Notes: generated by a model not told the origin, from the letters alone. 64,000 nt of DNA from Candidatus Gastranaerophilales bacterium (GCA_944322785.1 CALUPW010000005.1:1-64000), one strand, 5' to 3'; positions 54,425-62,744 are shown, numbered from the stretch's first letter. A program made the numbers and translations.

Positions 54425-55789
54425 ATGAAAGAATTTAGCCACACACGTTTAGACAACAAACAGTTTTCGAATGATGAGATAAAATCTCTCATTAATGAGT
54501 ACAATATCAAATTTATAAAACTGCAATTCGTTGACATAAACGGTCAGGTAAAAAATATGTCTATTCCTTCCGAACATATAGACAAAATTCTTGCTAACGA
54601 AATAATGCTTGACGGCTCCTCAATAAAAGGCTTTAGAAGCATAGAAACTTCCGATATGTATTTTTATCCTGACAAAAACTCATTCCAGATTCTTCCCTGG
54701 AGAGGTAAAGACGGAATTAATGCCGCAAGATTGATTTGCGACATACACAACGCAGACGGAACACCGTTTGAAGGATGCCCCAGATGCAACTTAAAAAGAG
54801 TGATGGCAGAGGCTGAAAAAATGGGCTTTTCTATGAATATAGGGCCGGAAGCGGAATTTTTCTTATTTGCAAAAGATAAAGACGGAAAAGTTACCACAAC
54901 AACTCAAGACAAAGCCGGTTATTACGATGTAGGGCCGGAAGATTTGGGCGAAGATGTCCGTTCAGATATAGTTTTGACCTTACAGGAAATGGGCTTTGAT
55001 ATTGAAGCTTCGCATCACGAAGTTGCTGACGGTCAGCATGAAGTTGACTTTAGATATGCTGACATTTTGACGGCTGCAGATAATGTTGCAACCTTTAAAA
55101 TTGCGGTAAAGGCAATTGCAGCACGCCACAATCTCCACGCAACATTTATGCCGAAGCCGATTTACGGAATTAACGGTTCAGGTATGCATTGTAACATTTC
55201 GCTTTTTAAAGATGGCAAAAACGCATTTTATGACGAAAAACAGGAATATCAGCTTTCAGATATTGCAAAATATTCAATCGGCGGGCTTTTAAAACATGTT
55301 AAAGGTATCACGGCCGTTTTAAACCCGACAGTAAACAGTTTTAAAAGATTGGTGCCGGGGTATGAAGCGCCTGTTTATCTTGCTTGGTCGCTGGCAAACC
55401 GCAGTGCTTTACTGAGAGTGCCTGCCAAACGGGGAAATGCAACCCGTGTTGAACTCCGCTCTCCGGATCCGGCATGCAATCCTTATCTGGCTTTTGCAAC
55501 AATTTTGCAGGCATGTCTTGATGGTGTAAGGAACAAAATTGATCCGCCGGCACCGGTTGAAAGCAATATTTATAAGCTGACTACAAAAGAACGTAAAAAA
55601 CAGCGTATAGATGCACTTCCGGGTAGTCTTGCCGAAGCATTGGAGCATGTTGATAAATCTCTTGTAGCAAGGGCTGCTCTGGGTGAACATATATTTAATG
55701 AGTTTGTTTCGGCAAAACAAAAAGAGTGGGATTCTTTTAGAACTTATGTTTCTCAATGGGAAATCGACAAATATCTTGAAAGATATTAA
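54425..55789 (+). CDS. glnA: Glutamine synthetase, type I
   Basis: 454 residues. Seen are the N-terminal beta-grasp (FIKLQFVDINGQVKN), DGSSIKGF, the Glu-rich catalytic core GPEAEFFLF, NGSGMHCNISLF and RVPAKRGNATRVELRSPDPA, with the Arg and Glu of the active site. The length and the lack of the long adenylylation-type insert suggest the GSI-alpha subgroup, so control by adenylylation is unlikely. It makes glutamine from glutamate, ammonia and ATP. A strong terminator follows. Confidence 0.96.
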   Translation: MKEFSHTRLDNKQFSNDEIKSLINEYNIKFIKLQFVDINGQVKNMSIPSEHIDKILANEIMLDGSSIKGFRSIETSDMYFYPDKNSFQILPWRGKDGINAARLICDIHNADGTPFEGCPRCNLKRVMAEAEKMGFSMNIGPEAEFFLFAKDKDGKVTTTTQDKAGYYDVGPEDLGEDVRSDIVLTLQEMGFDIEASHHEVADGQHEVDFRYADILTAADNVATFKIAVKAIAARHNLHATFMPKPIYGINGSGMHCNISLFKDGKNAFYDEKQEYQLSDIAKYSIGGLLKHVKGITAVLNPTVNSFKRLVPGYEAPVYLAWSLANRSALLRVPAKRGNATRVELRSPDPACNPYLAFATILQACLDGVRNKIDPPAPVESNIYKLTTKERKKQRIDALPGSLAEALEHVDKSLVARAALGEHIFNEFVSAKQKEWDSFRTYVSQWEIDKYLERY

Positions 55790-55796
55790 ATCACAT

Positions 55797-55833
55797 AAAA
55801 AAGAGGCGCCGGTACATCCGGCGCCTCTTTTGA
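55797..55833. terminator. Rho-independent terminator of glnA
   Basis: The perfect 14-bp stem AAAAGAGGCGCCGG / CCGGCGCCTCTTTT around a 5-base loop has T runs on both strands and also lies at the end of the convergent 55847 gene. Confidence 0.93.
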
Positions 55834-55846
55834 TATAATTATTTTT

Positions 55847-56491
55847 TTACCAGTCTTCTTTTAAAATCGCTTTAGCACGAGAAATAGCTGATTGTGCTGT
55901 TGGAGATACGACAATATATTCTTTCTTTCTCGGATGAATAATACAAATTCTTCTGTCACATTGTTTACATAAGAAATTTTGAGGTTCTGACGCTTCACAT
56001 GTTGCCCGTCTGTCTTTCATTTCATACAGCGAACCTGAAACTGTATAATAATCCCTTAAATCCTGTGCTCTTAACTGCTCACGAAGATCATTAACAAGTT
56101 TTTGTGAAGCATTGGATTTTGGAGCTAATACGTATATAACTTTGAATTTAAATCTGAACATTTCATATGTAGGGTCGCCTTTCCTAATCTGTTTTTTAAT
56201 ATTTATAGGTATTGTTTTGGCGCCTTTTATAGAACCATCCAGAATGGCATCAGGATCGACTTCCGGTTCGGCAGGTTTTTCAGGTATTTTGGCTATATCT
56301 TCCGTTTCAACTTCCTTCTTTTTCCCTGCATTTTTTATATCCTGAAACAATTTGCCCTGCTGCCAGTATTCAGGATTTGCCTGATATGCAAGAAAAGCAA
56401 TAATTACCACAACAAGCAACGGCAATATACTGCCTTTTTTCTTTTTCTTTTTGTTCATATTATCATACATTGTTTTAGGATCAATACCCAT
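55847..56491 (-). CDS. Single-pass membrane protein with a Cys-rich C-terminal domain
   Basis: 214 residues. A basic stretch (NKKKKKKGS) precedes one membrane helix (LLVVVIIAFLAY, about 23-40), then a charged linker and a soluble domain with four Cys (CEAS, CKQC, RRIC) that may bind zinc. The domain includes PKSNASQKLVNDLREQLRAQ. No family is recognised. Orientation by charge puts the Cys domain outside the cytoplasm. GGAGG precedes the ATG. It is a single gene after the DUF512 gene. Confidence 0.75.
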   Translation of the reverse strand: MGIDPKTMYDNMNKKKKKKGSILPLLVVVIIAFLAYQANPEYWQQGKLFQDIKNAGKKKEVETEDIAKIPEKPAEPEVDPDAILDGSIKGAKTIPINIKKQIRKGDPTYEMFRFKFKVIYVLAPKSNASQKLVNDLREQLRAQDLRDYYTVSGSLYEMKDRRATCEASEPQNFLCKQCDRRICIIHPRKKEYIVVSPTAQSAISRAKAILKEDW

Positions 56492-56529
56492 ATAACCTCC
56501 AGTTTGTAAGTTTCACATAAAATATATAA

Positions 56530-57798
56530 CTAAATTTTATATAATTTGTCAATAAACTCTTTGATTGAATAATTGTTTTTAAGTACAATAAAAGGTTTAG
56601 CTGTTTGTTGTTTTACATAATCAAGCGTGTTTCCGTCAAGAAAATCTTCACTGTATTGCCGCATCATAACTGACGGTATCACGACAGAATCTGCGCTATT
56701 AGATTTTACTGCCGAAATTAAGTCATCGGAAGTTATCAGGCCCGCAACAGTAATGTTTTGCCCCCAGTAGTTTGATTTAACCGGAACAACTTCAATTTCA
56801 AGATTTTTAACTTTTTTGCACAAATCCTTTGCAATAAAGTCAACGGCGGATAAGGCAGCGTATGAACAGGCAAATATAAATTTTGTTTTTTTAGTTATTT
56901 TTGACGGCAGTTTAAGTGTTTTGTAATCATCAAGAAGCAGTCTTAAGGTTCCGACACCGTCTTCAAGCTGCGAAAATGAGCCGTAATATTTTGCCGGCGG
57001 AATTTTTTCGCCTGCAAGCAGAAAAAATTCATCAGAAAGACACACCCGTTTGTATTTTGAGGCAATTCTTACTGTTTCCTGCGCAATTTCTTTATCAACC
57101 TGAACCAGATTTCCTTCTCTGAATTTTGTAACTCCTACAGGCACGATTGCTGTTGATAAAACCGTATTCTTTAATGATGCAAGGTCATTCAGAGTCCGTT
57201 CAAGTTCTTTCCCGTCATTATATCCTGGACATAGAACAATCTGGGCATGGAAAGGAATTTTGTTTTTGCGAAACCATGTTAGATTTTCCATAATCTTGCC
57301 GGCATTAGGATTTCTCAGCATTTTTATACGCAAATCGGGATTTGTTGTATGAACTGATATATAAAAAGGTCCCAAATGCATTTTTTTTATGCGCTCTTTG
57401 TCTTTGGCCGACAGGTTTGTGAGAGTGATATAGGTCCCCTGTAAGTAAGACAGCCGGTAATCATCATCTTTTATATATAAAGTTTCTCTTAACCCTTTCG
57501 GCTGCTGGTCAACAAAACAGAATATACATTTGTTTAAACAAGGTTTTACACGGTCAAAAACAGCACTTTCAAAAACAATACCTAAATCCTCATCAAAATC
57601 TTTTTCAATTTCAATTTCTTCAATTTCGCCGTTTCTTTTTTTTATCTCTAATGTGATTAATTCAGACTTGCAAAGATAGTTGTAATCAATCATGTCAAGC
57701 ATTTTAACGCCGTCAATCGACATAATTTCATCCTGCGGCGCAATTTCAAGTTCTTCTGCTATTGAATCTTTTAAAACTTTGTTAACTATTGCGGGCAT
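56530..57798 (-). CDS. PDZ / radical SAM / DUF512 protein
   Basis: About 422 residues. An N-terminal PDZ-like domain (IAPQDEIMSIDGVKMLDMID) is followed by a radical-SAM-type Cys motif (KPCLNKCIFCFVDQQPKGLR) and the TIM-barrel part (VHTTNPDLRIKMLRNPNAGK), then the DUF512 region with FFLLAGEKIPPAKYYG. This arrangement is conserved in Cyanobacteria (TIGR03279-type) and Firmicutes, with unknown function. ATG 57798 is used; a TTG at 57810 is an alternative. It overlaps the PadR-like gene by 17 bases, so the two are coupled. Confidence 0.9.
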   Translation of the reverse strand: MPAIVNKVLKDSIAEELEIAPQDEIMSIDGVKMLDMIDYNYLCKSELITLEIKKRNGEIEEIEIEKDFDEDLGIVFESAVFDRVKPCLNKCIFCFVDQQPKGLRETLYIKDDDYRLSYLQGTYITLTNLSAKDKERIKKMHLGPFYISVHTTNPDLRIKMLRNPNAGKIMENLTWFRKNKIPFHAQIVLCPGYNDGKELERTLNDLASLKNTVLSTAIVPVGVTKFREGNLVQVDKEIAQETVRIASKYKRVCLSDEFFLLAGEKIPPAKYYGSFSQLEDGVGTLRLLLDDYKTLKLPSKITKKTKFIFACSYAALSAVDFIAKDLCKKVKNLEIEVVPVKSNYWGQNITVAGLITSDDLISAVKSNSADSVVIPSVMMRQYSEDFLDGNTLDYVKQQTAKPFIVLKNNYSIKEFIDKLYKI

Positions 57799-58306
57799 TA
57801 TCTTTTTCAAATCCTTCTATAACGTTTATCAAATTGCTGTATTCACAAATTGCATTATCAAGCATTATTTTTTGATAAAACGAAAGTTTTGTATATTCGT
57901 CATTTGCGATATTTTCCGCTGAATTTTTGAATGTTAAGGCAAGAGTTTTTAAATCAAGAAACATCATACTTCTTTGTTCAGAATTCAAATATTCGGCGCA
58001 GGAAAGTTTAACTCTGGCGTTTGAAAGAAACTGAAGCGGATTATCACTTAAGTTTTCAAGTAAGAGTGAACAAAGCATATTTTTACCGTCTCGGGTAATT
58101 GAGTAAAAAACGGAAAGTTTGCCTCCTTCGGACATCATTTTTCGGGAGGTAATCGACCCGTTTGCCTCCAGCCGTCTGAGAGCAGGTTTTAAAGCCCCGA
58201 AACTGGGGGAAGTATATGGAGCAAACTCACTTTCAATGCATTTGTGAATTGCATACATTGTGAATTCCCGTTTGGTCAAAACATATAAAATCAACAACTC
58301 TATCAT
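57782..58306 (-). CDS. PadR-like winged-helix regulator
   Basis: 174 residues. The N-terminal wHTH region reads MIELLILYVLTKREFTMYAI, then SFGALKPALRRLEANGSITS with the wing VFYSITRDGKNML, the PadR pattern. The C-terminal half is helical and may dimerise. ATG 58306 is favoured over frames running further upstream because TATTAT (58313-58318) ends 6 bases before it; there is no Shine-Dalgarno sequence. It is divergent from the MlaE gene and could control it. Confidence 0.78.
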   Translation of the reverse strand: MIELLILYVLTKREFTMYAIHKCIESEFAPYTSPSFGALKPALRRLEANGSITSRKMMSEGGKLSVFYSITRDGKNMLCSLLLENLSDNPLQFLSNARVKLSCAEYLNSEQRSMMFLDLKTLALTFKNSAENIANDEYTKLSFYQKIMLDNAICEYSNLINVIEGFEKDNARNS

Positions 58307-58351
58307 AGGACAATAATAGCATAAATGACTGTAAAATAAAAGTTTTACGAA

Positions 58352-58381
58352 TTGACTTAATATTGTATTTTTCGCTATAAT
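58352..58381 (+). promoter_or_regulatory. Leaderless promoter of the MlaE gene
   Basis: TTGACT, an 18-base spacer and a perfect TATAAT (58376-58381) stand 6 bases before ATG 58388. No Shine-Dalgarno sequence is present. Confidence 0.75.
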
Positions 58382-58387
58382 GAAACA

Positions 58388-59197
58388 ATGGGAGCCTTTC
58401 AAAAATATCTTAAACAATCAGCGACATACAAAATTTTTTCAGGCATTTTTGAGCTTTGTGAAGATTTTTTAGATACCCTCGGAAAAATTACTGTTAAAGG
58501 TCTGCAGTTTATAAAAGCTTTATTGACTGCAAACATTGATAAAAAAGAACTTGTTGAACAGTGTGACAGATTCGGTATAAGTTCACTTCCGATAACGTTG
58601 TCAATTGTCGGTATGACATCAATAATTGTTGCTTCACAGGTTGCAAATGAGATGGTAAAACAGGGCGGCGGACATTTTGTAGGTCTTTTGATGACTATGC
58701 TGATTGTAAGAGAAGTCGGCTCTATTATGTCAGGTTTTGCAATTATTTCAATGATAGGTTCTTCATACGCATCTGAACTTGCTACAATGCGTGTAACAGA
58801 GCAGATTGATGCTGTAAAAGTTTTAAAGGTTAATCCTGTTGAATATCTTTTTGTGCCGAGAATTCTTGCAGGAATTCTTATGATGCCTATTATTGTGATA
58901 ATAGCATCGGTAGTTGGGGTTCTGGCAGGTGCTTTGACAACCGCAATGACAACAGATTTGGGATTCCGTGCATACTTTGATTCCGCATGGCTCGGTGTAT
59001 ATATGAAAGATTTGGGTGTAAGTCTTTTAAAGTCAGTAGTTTTTGGCGGAACAATCGCTCTTATCAGCTGTGTTTGCGGATATTACGCCTCTGGCGGCGC
59101 CAAGGGCGTCGGACTTGCAACTACAAAAGCGGTTGTCTGGTCTTTTGTTGCAATAGTTGTGTGGGATATGATTTTTGCAATTATATTTTTCTTTTAA
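58388..59197 (+). CDS. mlaE: ABC transporter permease, MlaE family
   Basis: 269 residues with five or six membrane helices and the MlaE signatures VREVGSIMSGFAIISMIGSS and ELATMRVTEQIDAVKVLKVN, followed by YLFVPRILAG and a C-terminal CGYYASGGAKGVGLATTKAV. Family members move phospholipids between envelope membranes. The matching ATPase gene follows 17 bases later. No MlaD (MCE) gene is in the window, so the substrate-binding component must lie elsewhere or be absent. Confidence 0.93.
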   Translation: MGAFQKYLKQSATYKIFSGIFELCEDFLDTLGKITVKGLQFIKALLTANIDKKELVEQCDRFGISSLPITLSIVGMTSIIVASQVANEMVKQGGGHFVGLLMTMLIVREVGSIMSGFAIISMIGSSYASELATMRVTEQIDAVKVLKVNPVEYLFVPRILAGILMMPIIVIIASVVGVLAGALTTAMTTDLGFRAYFDSAWLGVYMKDLGVSLLKSVVFGGTIALISCVCGYYASGGAKGVGLATTKAVVWSFVAIVVWDMIFAIIFFF

Positions 59198-59214
59198 ACT
59201 ATAAGGAAAACATT

Positions 59215-59934
59215 ATGAGTATTGAAGTTAAAAATCTGGTAAAAACATTTGATGAACATAAAGTAATCAATGATATATCATTTAAAGTTAATGACAGTGA
59301 AACTCTTGCGGTTGTCGGTTTTAGCGGCTCTGGAAAAAGTACAGTTTTAAAACTTATCTGCGGACTGTTAGAGCCTGACAGCGGTGAAATTATAACGTCG
59401 GAAGGCGATATTGCAATGGTATTTCAATATTCAGCTCTCTTTGATTCATTGAATGTTGCGGATAATATATCATTTGCTCTGAGAGAACGAAAAGATTTGC
59501 GTAAAAGATATAACGAAAAAGATTTAAAAGAAATTGTCCGTCAGAAGCTTGAACTTGTAGGATTAAAGGGAATAGAAACCAAATTCCCCTCTGAACTTTC
59601 CGGCGGTATGCAAAAAAGAGTGAGTTTTGCCCGTGCGATTGTTACGGAGCCGAAATCAATTCTTTATGATGAGCCGACATCCGGACTTGACCCGATATCG
59701 TCTACTCTTATTGAGGATTATATAGTAAGACTTAAAGAAGAAACAAAAGCGGCTTCTATTGTTGTTACCCACCAGATGTCGACAATTACACGGACAGCTG
59801 ACAGAGTAATTATGCTTTATGACGGAAAAATAGTTTTTGAAGGAACCCCTGAGGAGATGCTGAAACAGGATACGCCTTACACAAAACAATTTGTAACAGC
59901 ATCTCTGGAAGGTCCGATGAAAATGATTGCATAA
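59215..59934 (+). CDS. mlaF: ABC transporter ATPase, MlaF family
   Basis: 239 residues. Walker A is GFSGSGKSTVLKLICG, the signature LSGGMQKRVSFARA, Walker B SILYDEPTSGLDP, and the switch His is in VVTHQMS. SGGMQKR is the MlaF/Ttg2A variant of the signature. AAGGAAAA precedes ATG 59215; the open frame further upstream is inside mlaE and is not used. It energises the permease encoded before it. Confidence 0.94.
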   Translation: MSIEVKNLVKTFDEHKVINDISFKVNDSETLAVVGFSGSGKSTVLKLICGLLEPDSGEIITSEGDIAMVFQYSALFDSLNVADNISFALRERKDLRKRYNEKDLKEIVRQKLELVGLKGIETKFPSELSGGMQKRVSFARAIVTEPKSILYDEPTSGLDPISSTLIEDYIVRLKEETKAASIVVTHQMSTITRTADRVIMLYDGKIVFEGTPEEMLKQDTPYTKQFVTASLEGPMKMIA

Positions 59935-60000
59935 TTAATCAAATATTAACAACATTTGTTCATCATTCATATTATAAATAATAGAAAATAAAATATGGTA

Positions 60001-60046
60001 TTTAACAATATATAATACTACAAAAGTTATATTATATATTGTTAAA
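60001..60046. repeat. Perfect 17-bp inverted repeat
   Basis: TTTAACAATATATAATA and its exact complement flank a 12-base loop (60018-60029). It lies between mlaF and the aminotransferase gene. It is A/T only except for one G-C pair per arm, so it is a poor terminator; an operator or cruciform is possible. Confidence 0.7.
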
Positions 60047-60200
60047 AATTATGACAAGAATAGTACAGTACCAAGCGAATTTTGCTGTGCCGCAAAGATT
60101 GCAGCAGACGGCTGGAAAATTAAATACCGATAAATTATTGAAACATTGCACCGCAAGTCTGTGTGTGTTAAACTTCATTTGTAAGATGGAGGATATGTGA

Positions 60201-61466
60201 ATGAATACGGTTACACTGGAAGAAAAATTGTTTAATGAACATGTAATGACATTAGACACATATATAATGTTTAAAATCAAAGAAAAACAGACAAAACTTA
60301 CTCCGGAATTAACTGCCCGAAACAGAGCACCGATTTCATTATCAATGGGTGCGCCGACAGCGGCACCTCCGGAATTTGTAATAAATAAGCTTAAAGAATG
60401 CCTTGATGAGGACGGTATTCATACATATTCCGTTCCAAAAGGTGAAGAGTACTTTAGAAAAGCGGTTGCACAAAGAATGAAAAACCGATTTGGAGTTGAA
60501 ATGGATCCGAATACGGAAATCTTTTCACTTATCGGTTCAAAGGAAGGGATTGCAAACATGATGCGAGCCTTGATAAATCCGAAACATGATGAAAAAGAGA
60601 AAGATATAATTCTTGTTCCGGATCCGGGATATGCATCATATTTTGAATTTATCAAATGCTCAGGCGGGCATGCATATTCGGTACCGCTGTTGTCCGAAAA
60701 TAATTATATGCCGGATATGGAACAGGTGTTAAGTAAGCTTGTTAAAGATGGTTACAAACCCTCTAAAATCAAGGCTTTAATTGTAAACTATCCGAACAAT
60801 CCGCTCGGGGTTACGGCAACTAAAGAGTATCTGCAATCTGTAATCGAATTTTGTAAACAACATGAAATTCTATTGATTTCGGATGCAGCATATTCGGATT
60901 TGTATTACGGAAGTGAAGATGAAAAGCCTTTCAGTATTTTTGAACTCAATGGTGCAAAGGATATTGCAGTTGAATTTTTCTCATTTTCAAAACCCTACGC
61001 AATGACAGGATGGCGCCTTGGATGGATTTGCGGAAATTCGTCAATTGTTCAAAGATTTGGCAAAGTTAAATCAACAATTGACAACGGAATTTATAAACCG
61101 CTTCAAAAGGCTGCAGCGTCTGTTTTAAATTCAAAAGAAGGCGATGATTATATAGCAAAAATGAACAAAGGCTTTAAGCATAAACAGGAAATTGTTGTAA
61201 AAGGCTTAAAAGAACTCGGCTGGCCGATTGATGAAACAAAAGTTCCTCATACAACTTTTTATCTCTGGCTTCCGGTTCCGCCAAGGTATAACAATGCAGT
61301 TGATTTTTGTGAAGAACTTTTAGAAAAATCAGGAGTCGTGGTTGTTCCGGGAAATGCTTTTGGAAAATACGGTGAAGGATTTTTCAGGCTTTCGTTTGTT
61401 TGCAGCGATGAAAAATTGGAAGAAGTTATAACCCGTATGAAAGCTGACGGGTTCAGGTTTGAGTAA
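60201..61466 (+). CDS. Class I/II aminotransferase, LL-diaminopimelate aminotransferase-like
   Basis: 421 residues, PLP fold type I. Seen are ISLSMGAPTAAPPEFV, the nucleotide/PLP phosphate site IGSKEGIANMMRAL, the Asn in NYPNNPLGVTA, the Asp/Tyr in ISDAAYSDLYYG and the PLP lysine in FSFSKPYAMTGWRLGW. The last motif and IGSKEGI are typical of DapL. With lysA in the window, direct conversion of tetrahydrodipicolinate to LL-diaminopimelate is plausible; an aspartate or alanine aminotransferase is the alternative. GGAGG lies 8 bases before ATG 60201. Confidence 0.87.
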   Translation: MNTVTLEEKLFNEHVMTLDTYIMFKIKEKQTKLTPELTARNRAPISLSMGAPTAAPPEFVINKLKECLDEDGIHTYSVPKGEEYFRKAVAQRMKNRFGVEMDPNTEIFSLIGSKEGIANMMRALINPKHDEKEKDIILVPDPGYASYFEFIKCSGGHAYSVPLLSENNYMPDMEQVLSKLVKDGYKPSKIKALIVNYPNNPLGVTATKEYLQSVIEFCKQHEILLISDAAYSDLYYGSEDEKPFSIFELNGAKDIAVEFFSFSKPYAMTGWRLGWICGNSSIVQRFGKVKSTIDNGIYKPLQKAAASVLNSKEGDDYIAKMNKGFKHKQEIVVKGLKELGWPIDETKVPHTTFYLWLPVPPRYNNAVDFCEELLEKSGVVVVPGNAFGKYGEGFFRLSFVCSDEKLEEVITRMKADGFRFE

Positions 61467-61499
61467 GCTTAAAATAACCGAAATATATATTTTTTAAGG

Positions 61500-61535
61500 G
61501 CGGATAAAATTTATATTTATCCGCTCAATTTTTTT
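61500..61535 (+). terminator. Rho-independent terminator
   Basis: The stem GCGGATAAA / TTTATCCGC with a 7-base loop is followed by TCAATTTTTTT, after the aminotransferase. Confidence 0.85.
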
Positions 61536-61573
61536 ACAGATTACTGATGTGCTATATAACATAAGGACTTACA

Positions 61574-61603
61574 AAAAAGACTTCCAAAACGGAAGTCTTT
61601 TAT
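61574..61603. terminator. Terminator of the tRNA cluster
   Basis: The stem AAAAGACTTCC / GGAAGTCTTTT with loop AAAAC lies directly 3' of tRNA-Tyr on the minus strand, with T runs on both strands. Confidence 0.8.
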
Positions 61604-61604
61604 C

Positions 61605-61687
61605 TGGGCAGGGGTGGATTCGAACCACCGTACCCTCGCGGGAACAGATTTACAGTCTGTCGCCTTTAGCCACTCGGCCACCTACCC
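61605..61687 (-). tRNA. tRNA-Tyr (anticodon GTA)
   Basis: 83 bases, class II with a long variable arm. Acceptor GGGTAGG pairs with CCTGCCC, the anticodon arm ACAGACTGTAAATCTGT shows anticodon GTA, and the T arm contains GGTTCGAATCC. Confidence 0.95.
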
Positions 61688-61704
61688 TTATTCAGTTTTA
61701 AAAT

Positions 61705-61776
61705 TGCCTTTGACGGGATTTGAACCCGTGGCCTCTCCCTTACCAAGGGAGTGCGCTACCCCTGCGCCACAAAGGC
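61705..61776 (-). tRNA. tRNA-Thr (anticodon GGT)
   Basis: 72 bases with acceptor GCCTTTG / CAAAGGC, D arm GGCGCAGGGGTAGCGC, anticodon loop TTGGTAA (anticodon GGT) and T arm CGGGTTCAAATCCCG. Confidence 0.95.
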
Positions 61777-61799
61777 TCAAATTTTAAAAAGTTTTTTTG

Positions 61800-61890
61800 A
61801 ACGAATGTACCAAGGGAGTTTTGCTACCCGCCTCCACTCCGTCAACACTCAGTTGACTACGCAGAGTCCTTGCCACACAAGTTCTATTTT
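61800..61890 (-). pseudogene. tRNA-Thr(GGT)-like remnant
   Basis: On the minus strand TTGTGTGGCAAGG and, further on, GGTAGCAAAACTCCCTTGGTAC recall TTTGTGGCGCAGG and GGTAGCGCACTCCCTTGGTAA of the neighbouring tRNA-Thr(GGT). They are interrupted by about 45 bases with a GTCAAC/GTTGAC hairpin. No functional tRNA can be folded. Confidence 0.45.
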
Positions 61891-61907
61891 TCAATTTTCA
61901 GAAAAAA

Positions 61908-61979
61908 TGCCGACTATAGGAATCGAACCTACAACCTACGGTTTACAAAACCGTTGCTCTACCATTGAGCCAAGTCGGC
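61908..61979 (-). tRNA. tRNA-Thr (anticodon TGT)
   Basis: 72 bases. Acceptor GCCGACT / AGTCGGC, D arm GGCTCAATGGTAGAGC, anticodon loop TTTGTAA (anticodon TGT, reads ACA) and T arm GTAGGTTCGATTCCTAT are all present. Confidence 0.95.
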
Positions 61980-62014
61980 GGGTACATGTGTTATTTTATT
62001 AAGAAAAAAAATTA

Positions 62015-62043
62015 CTGTCAAGAGTTTTTATTTGAGCTATAAT
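62015..62043 (+). promoter_or_regulatory. Promoter of the DMT-like gene
   Basis: CTGTCA, 17 bases, TATAAT, located 14 bases before the first possible ATG at 62058. Confidence 0.65.
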
Positions 62044-62057
62044 TATCTCGTGAAATT

Positions 62058-62414
62058 TTGATGGATTTTTTTATGCTTAAACAATTTACACCGATTTTAC
62101 TTTTGACAATTTCAAATATATTTATGACATTTGCATGGTACGGACATTTAAAGTTCAAATCGGCTCCCATACTGCTTGTTATTCTTGTAAGCTGGGGAAT
62201 TGCATTTTTTGAATACTGTTTTCAGGTGCCGGCAAACAGAATCGGGCATGAGTTTTTCTCCGCTGCTCAGTTAAAAACTATTCAGGAAGTGATTACTCTT
62301 GTGGTATTCAGTGTATTTTCCGTTTTGTATTTGAAAGAAGAATTCAGATGGAATTATCTTGTAGGGTTCTTTTTTATAATTCTTGCCGTATTTTTTATTT
62401 TTAAAAAATGGTAA
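62058..62414 (+). CDS. DUF486 / DMT-like small membrane protein
   Basis: 118 residues with four membrane helices. The family features are TFAWYGHLKFK near the N-terminus, SWGIAFFEYCFQVPANRIGH in the middle and LYLKEEFRWNYLVGFFFI near the end. This is the DUF486 group related to drug/metabolite transporters; function is unknown. Start is ATG 62058 or ATG 62073; the latter has GATGGA 7 bases upstream. Confidence 0.9.
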   Translation: MMDFFMLKQFTPILLLTISNIFMTFAWYGHLKFKSAPILLVILVSWGIAFFEYCFQVPANRIGHEFFSAAQLKTIQEVITLVVFSVFSVLYLKEEFRWNYLVGFFFIILAVFFIFKKW

Positions 62415-62654
62415 TCATTCTTCTTCACTCAAAAATTCATTAAGCACATAGCGTCTGTACCGGTATTTTTGAGAAAGAAGATATTTGATATAAAAAATTT
62501 TCAAAATTCTCTGTGCGTAACTGTTTTCAAACACTTTAAGTTTATATCTGCGACTTTCTTTGCGTCGGATTATTGAATAGAATTCCGGCAGATAGGGTGT
62601 TCTTAATACATAATACTGCTTTTTAATCTCATCTTTTATCACGATAAAATTCAT
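62415..62654 (-). CDS. Small basic unknown protein, 79 residues
   Basis: Starts MNFIVIKDEIKKQYYVLRTP, rich in Lys, Arg and Tyr (RRKESRRYKLKVFE, KYLLSQKYRYRRYV) and ending in an acidic SEEE. No family is recognised. It has a good promoter on its strand, TTGCTT (62684-62689), 17 bases, CATACT (62661-62666), then 6 bases to the ATG, and no Shine-Dalgarno sequence. This supports it as a real, leaderless gene. Confidence 0.65.
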   Translation of the reverse strand: MNFIVIKDEIKKQYYVLRTPYLPEFYSIIRRKESRRYKLKVFENSYAQRILKIFYIKYLLSQKYRYRRYVLNEFLSEEE

Positions 62655-62744
62655 GCCAACAGTATGAAATATTTTACTGTATAAAGCAAAACATATTAAT
62701 TATTAAACTTATTATACGCATTATTGTAAGAATGCCGGACTTTT

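Noticed and set aside
58987-59214. N-terminal extension of the MlaF frame
   Set aside because: The segment is the mlaE coding sequence in another frame; AAGGAAAA and MSIEVKN mark the true start at 59215.
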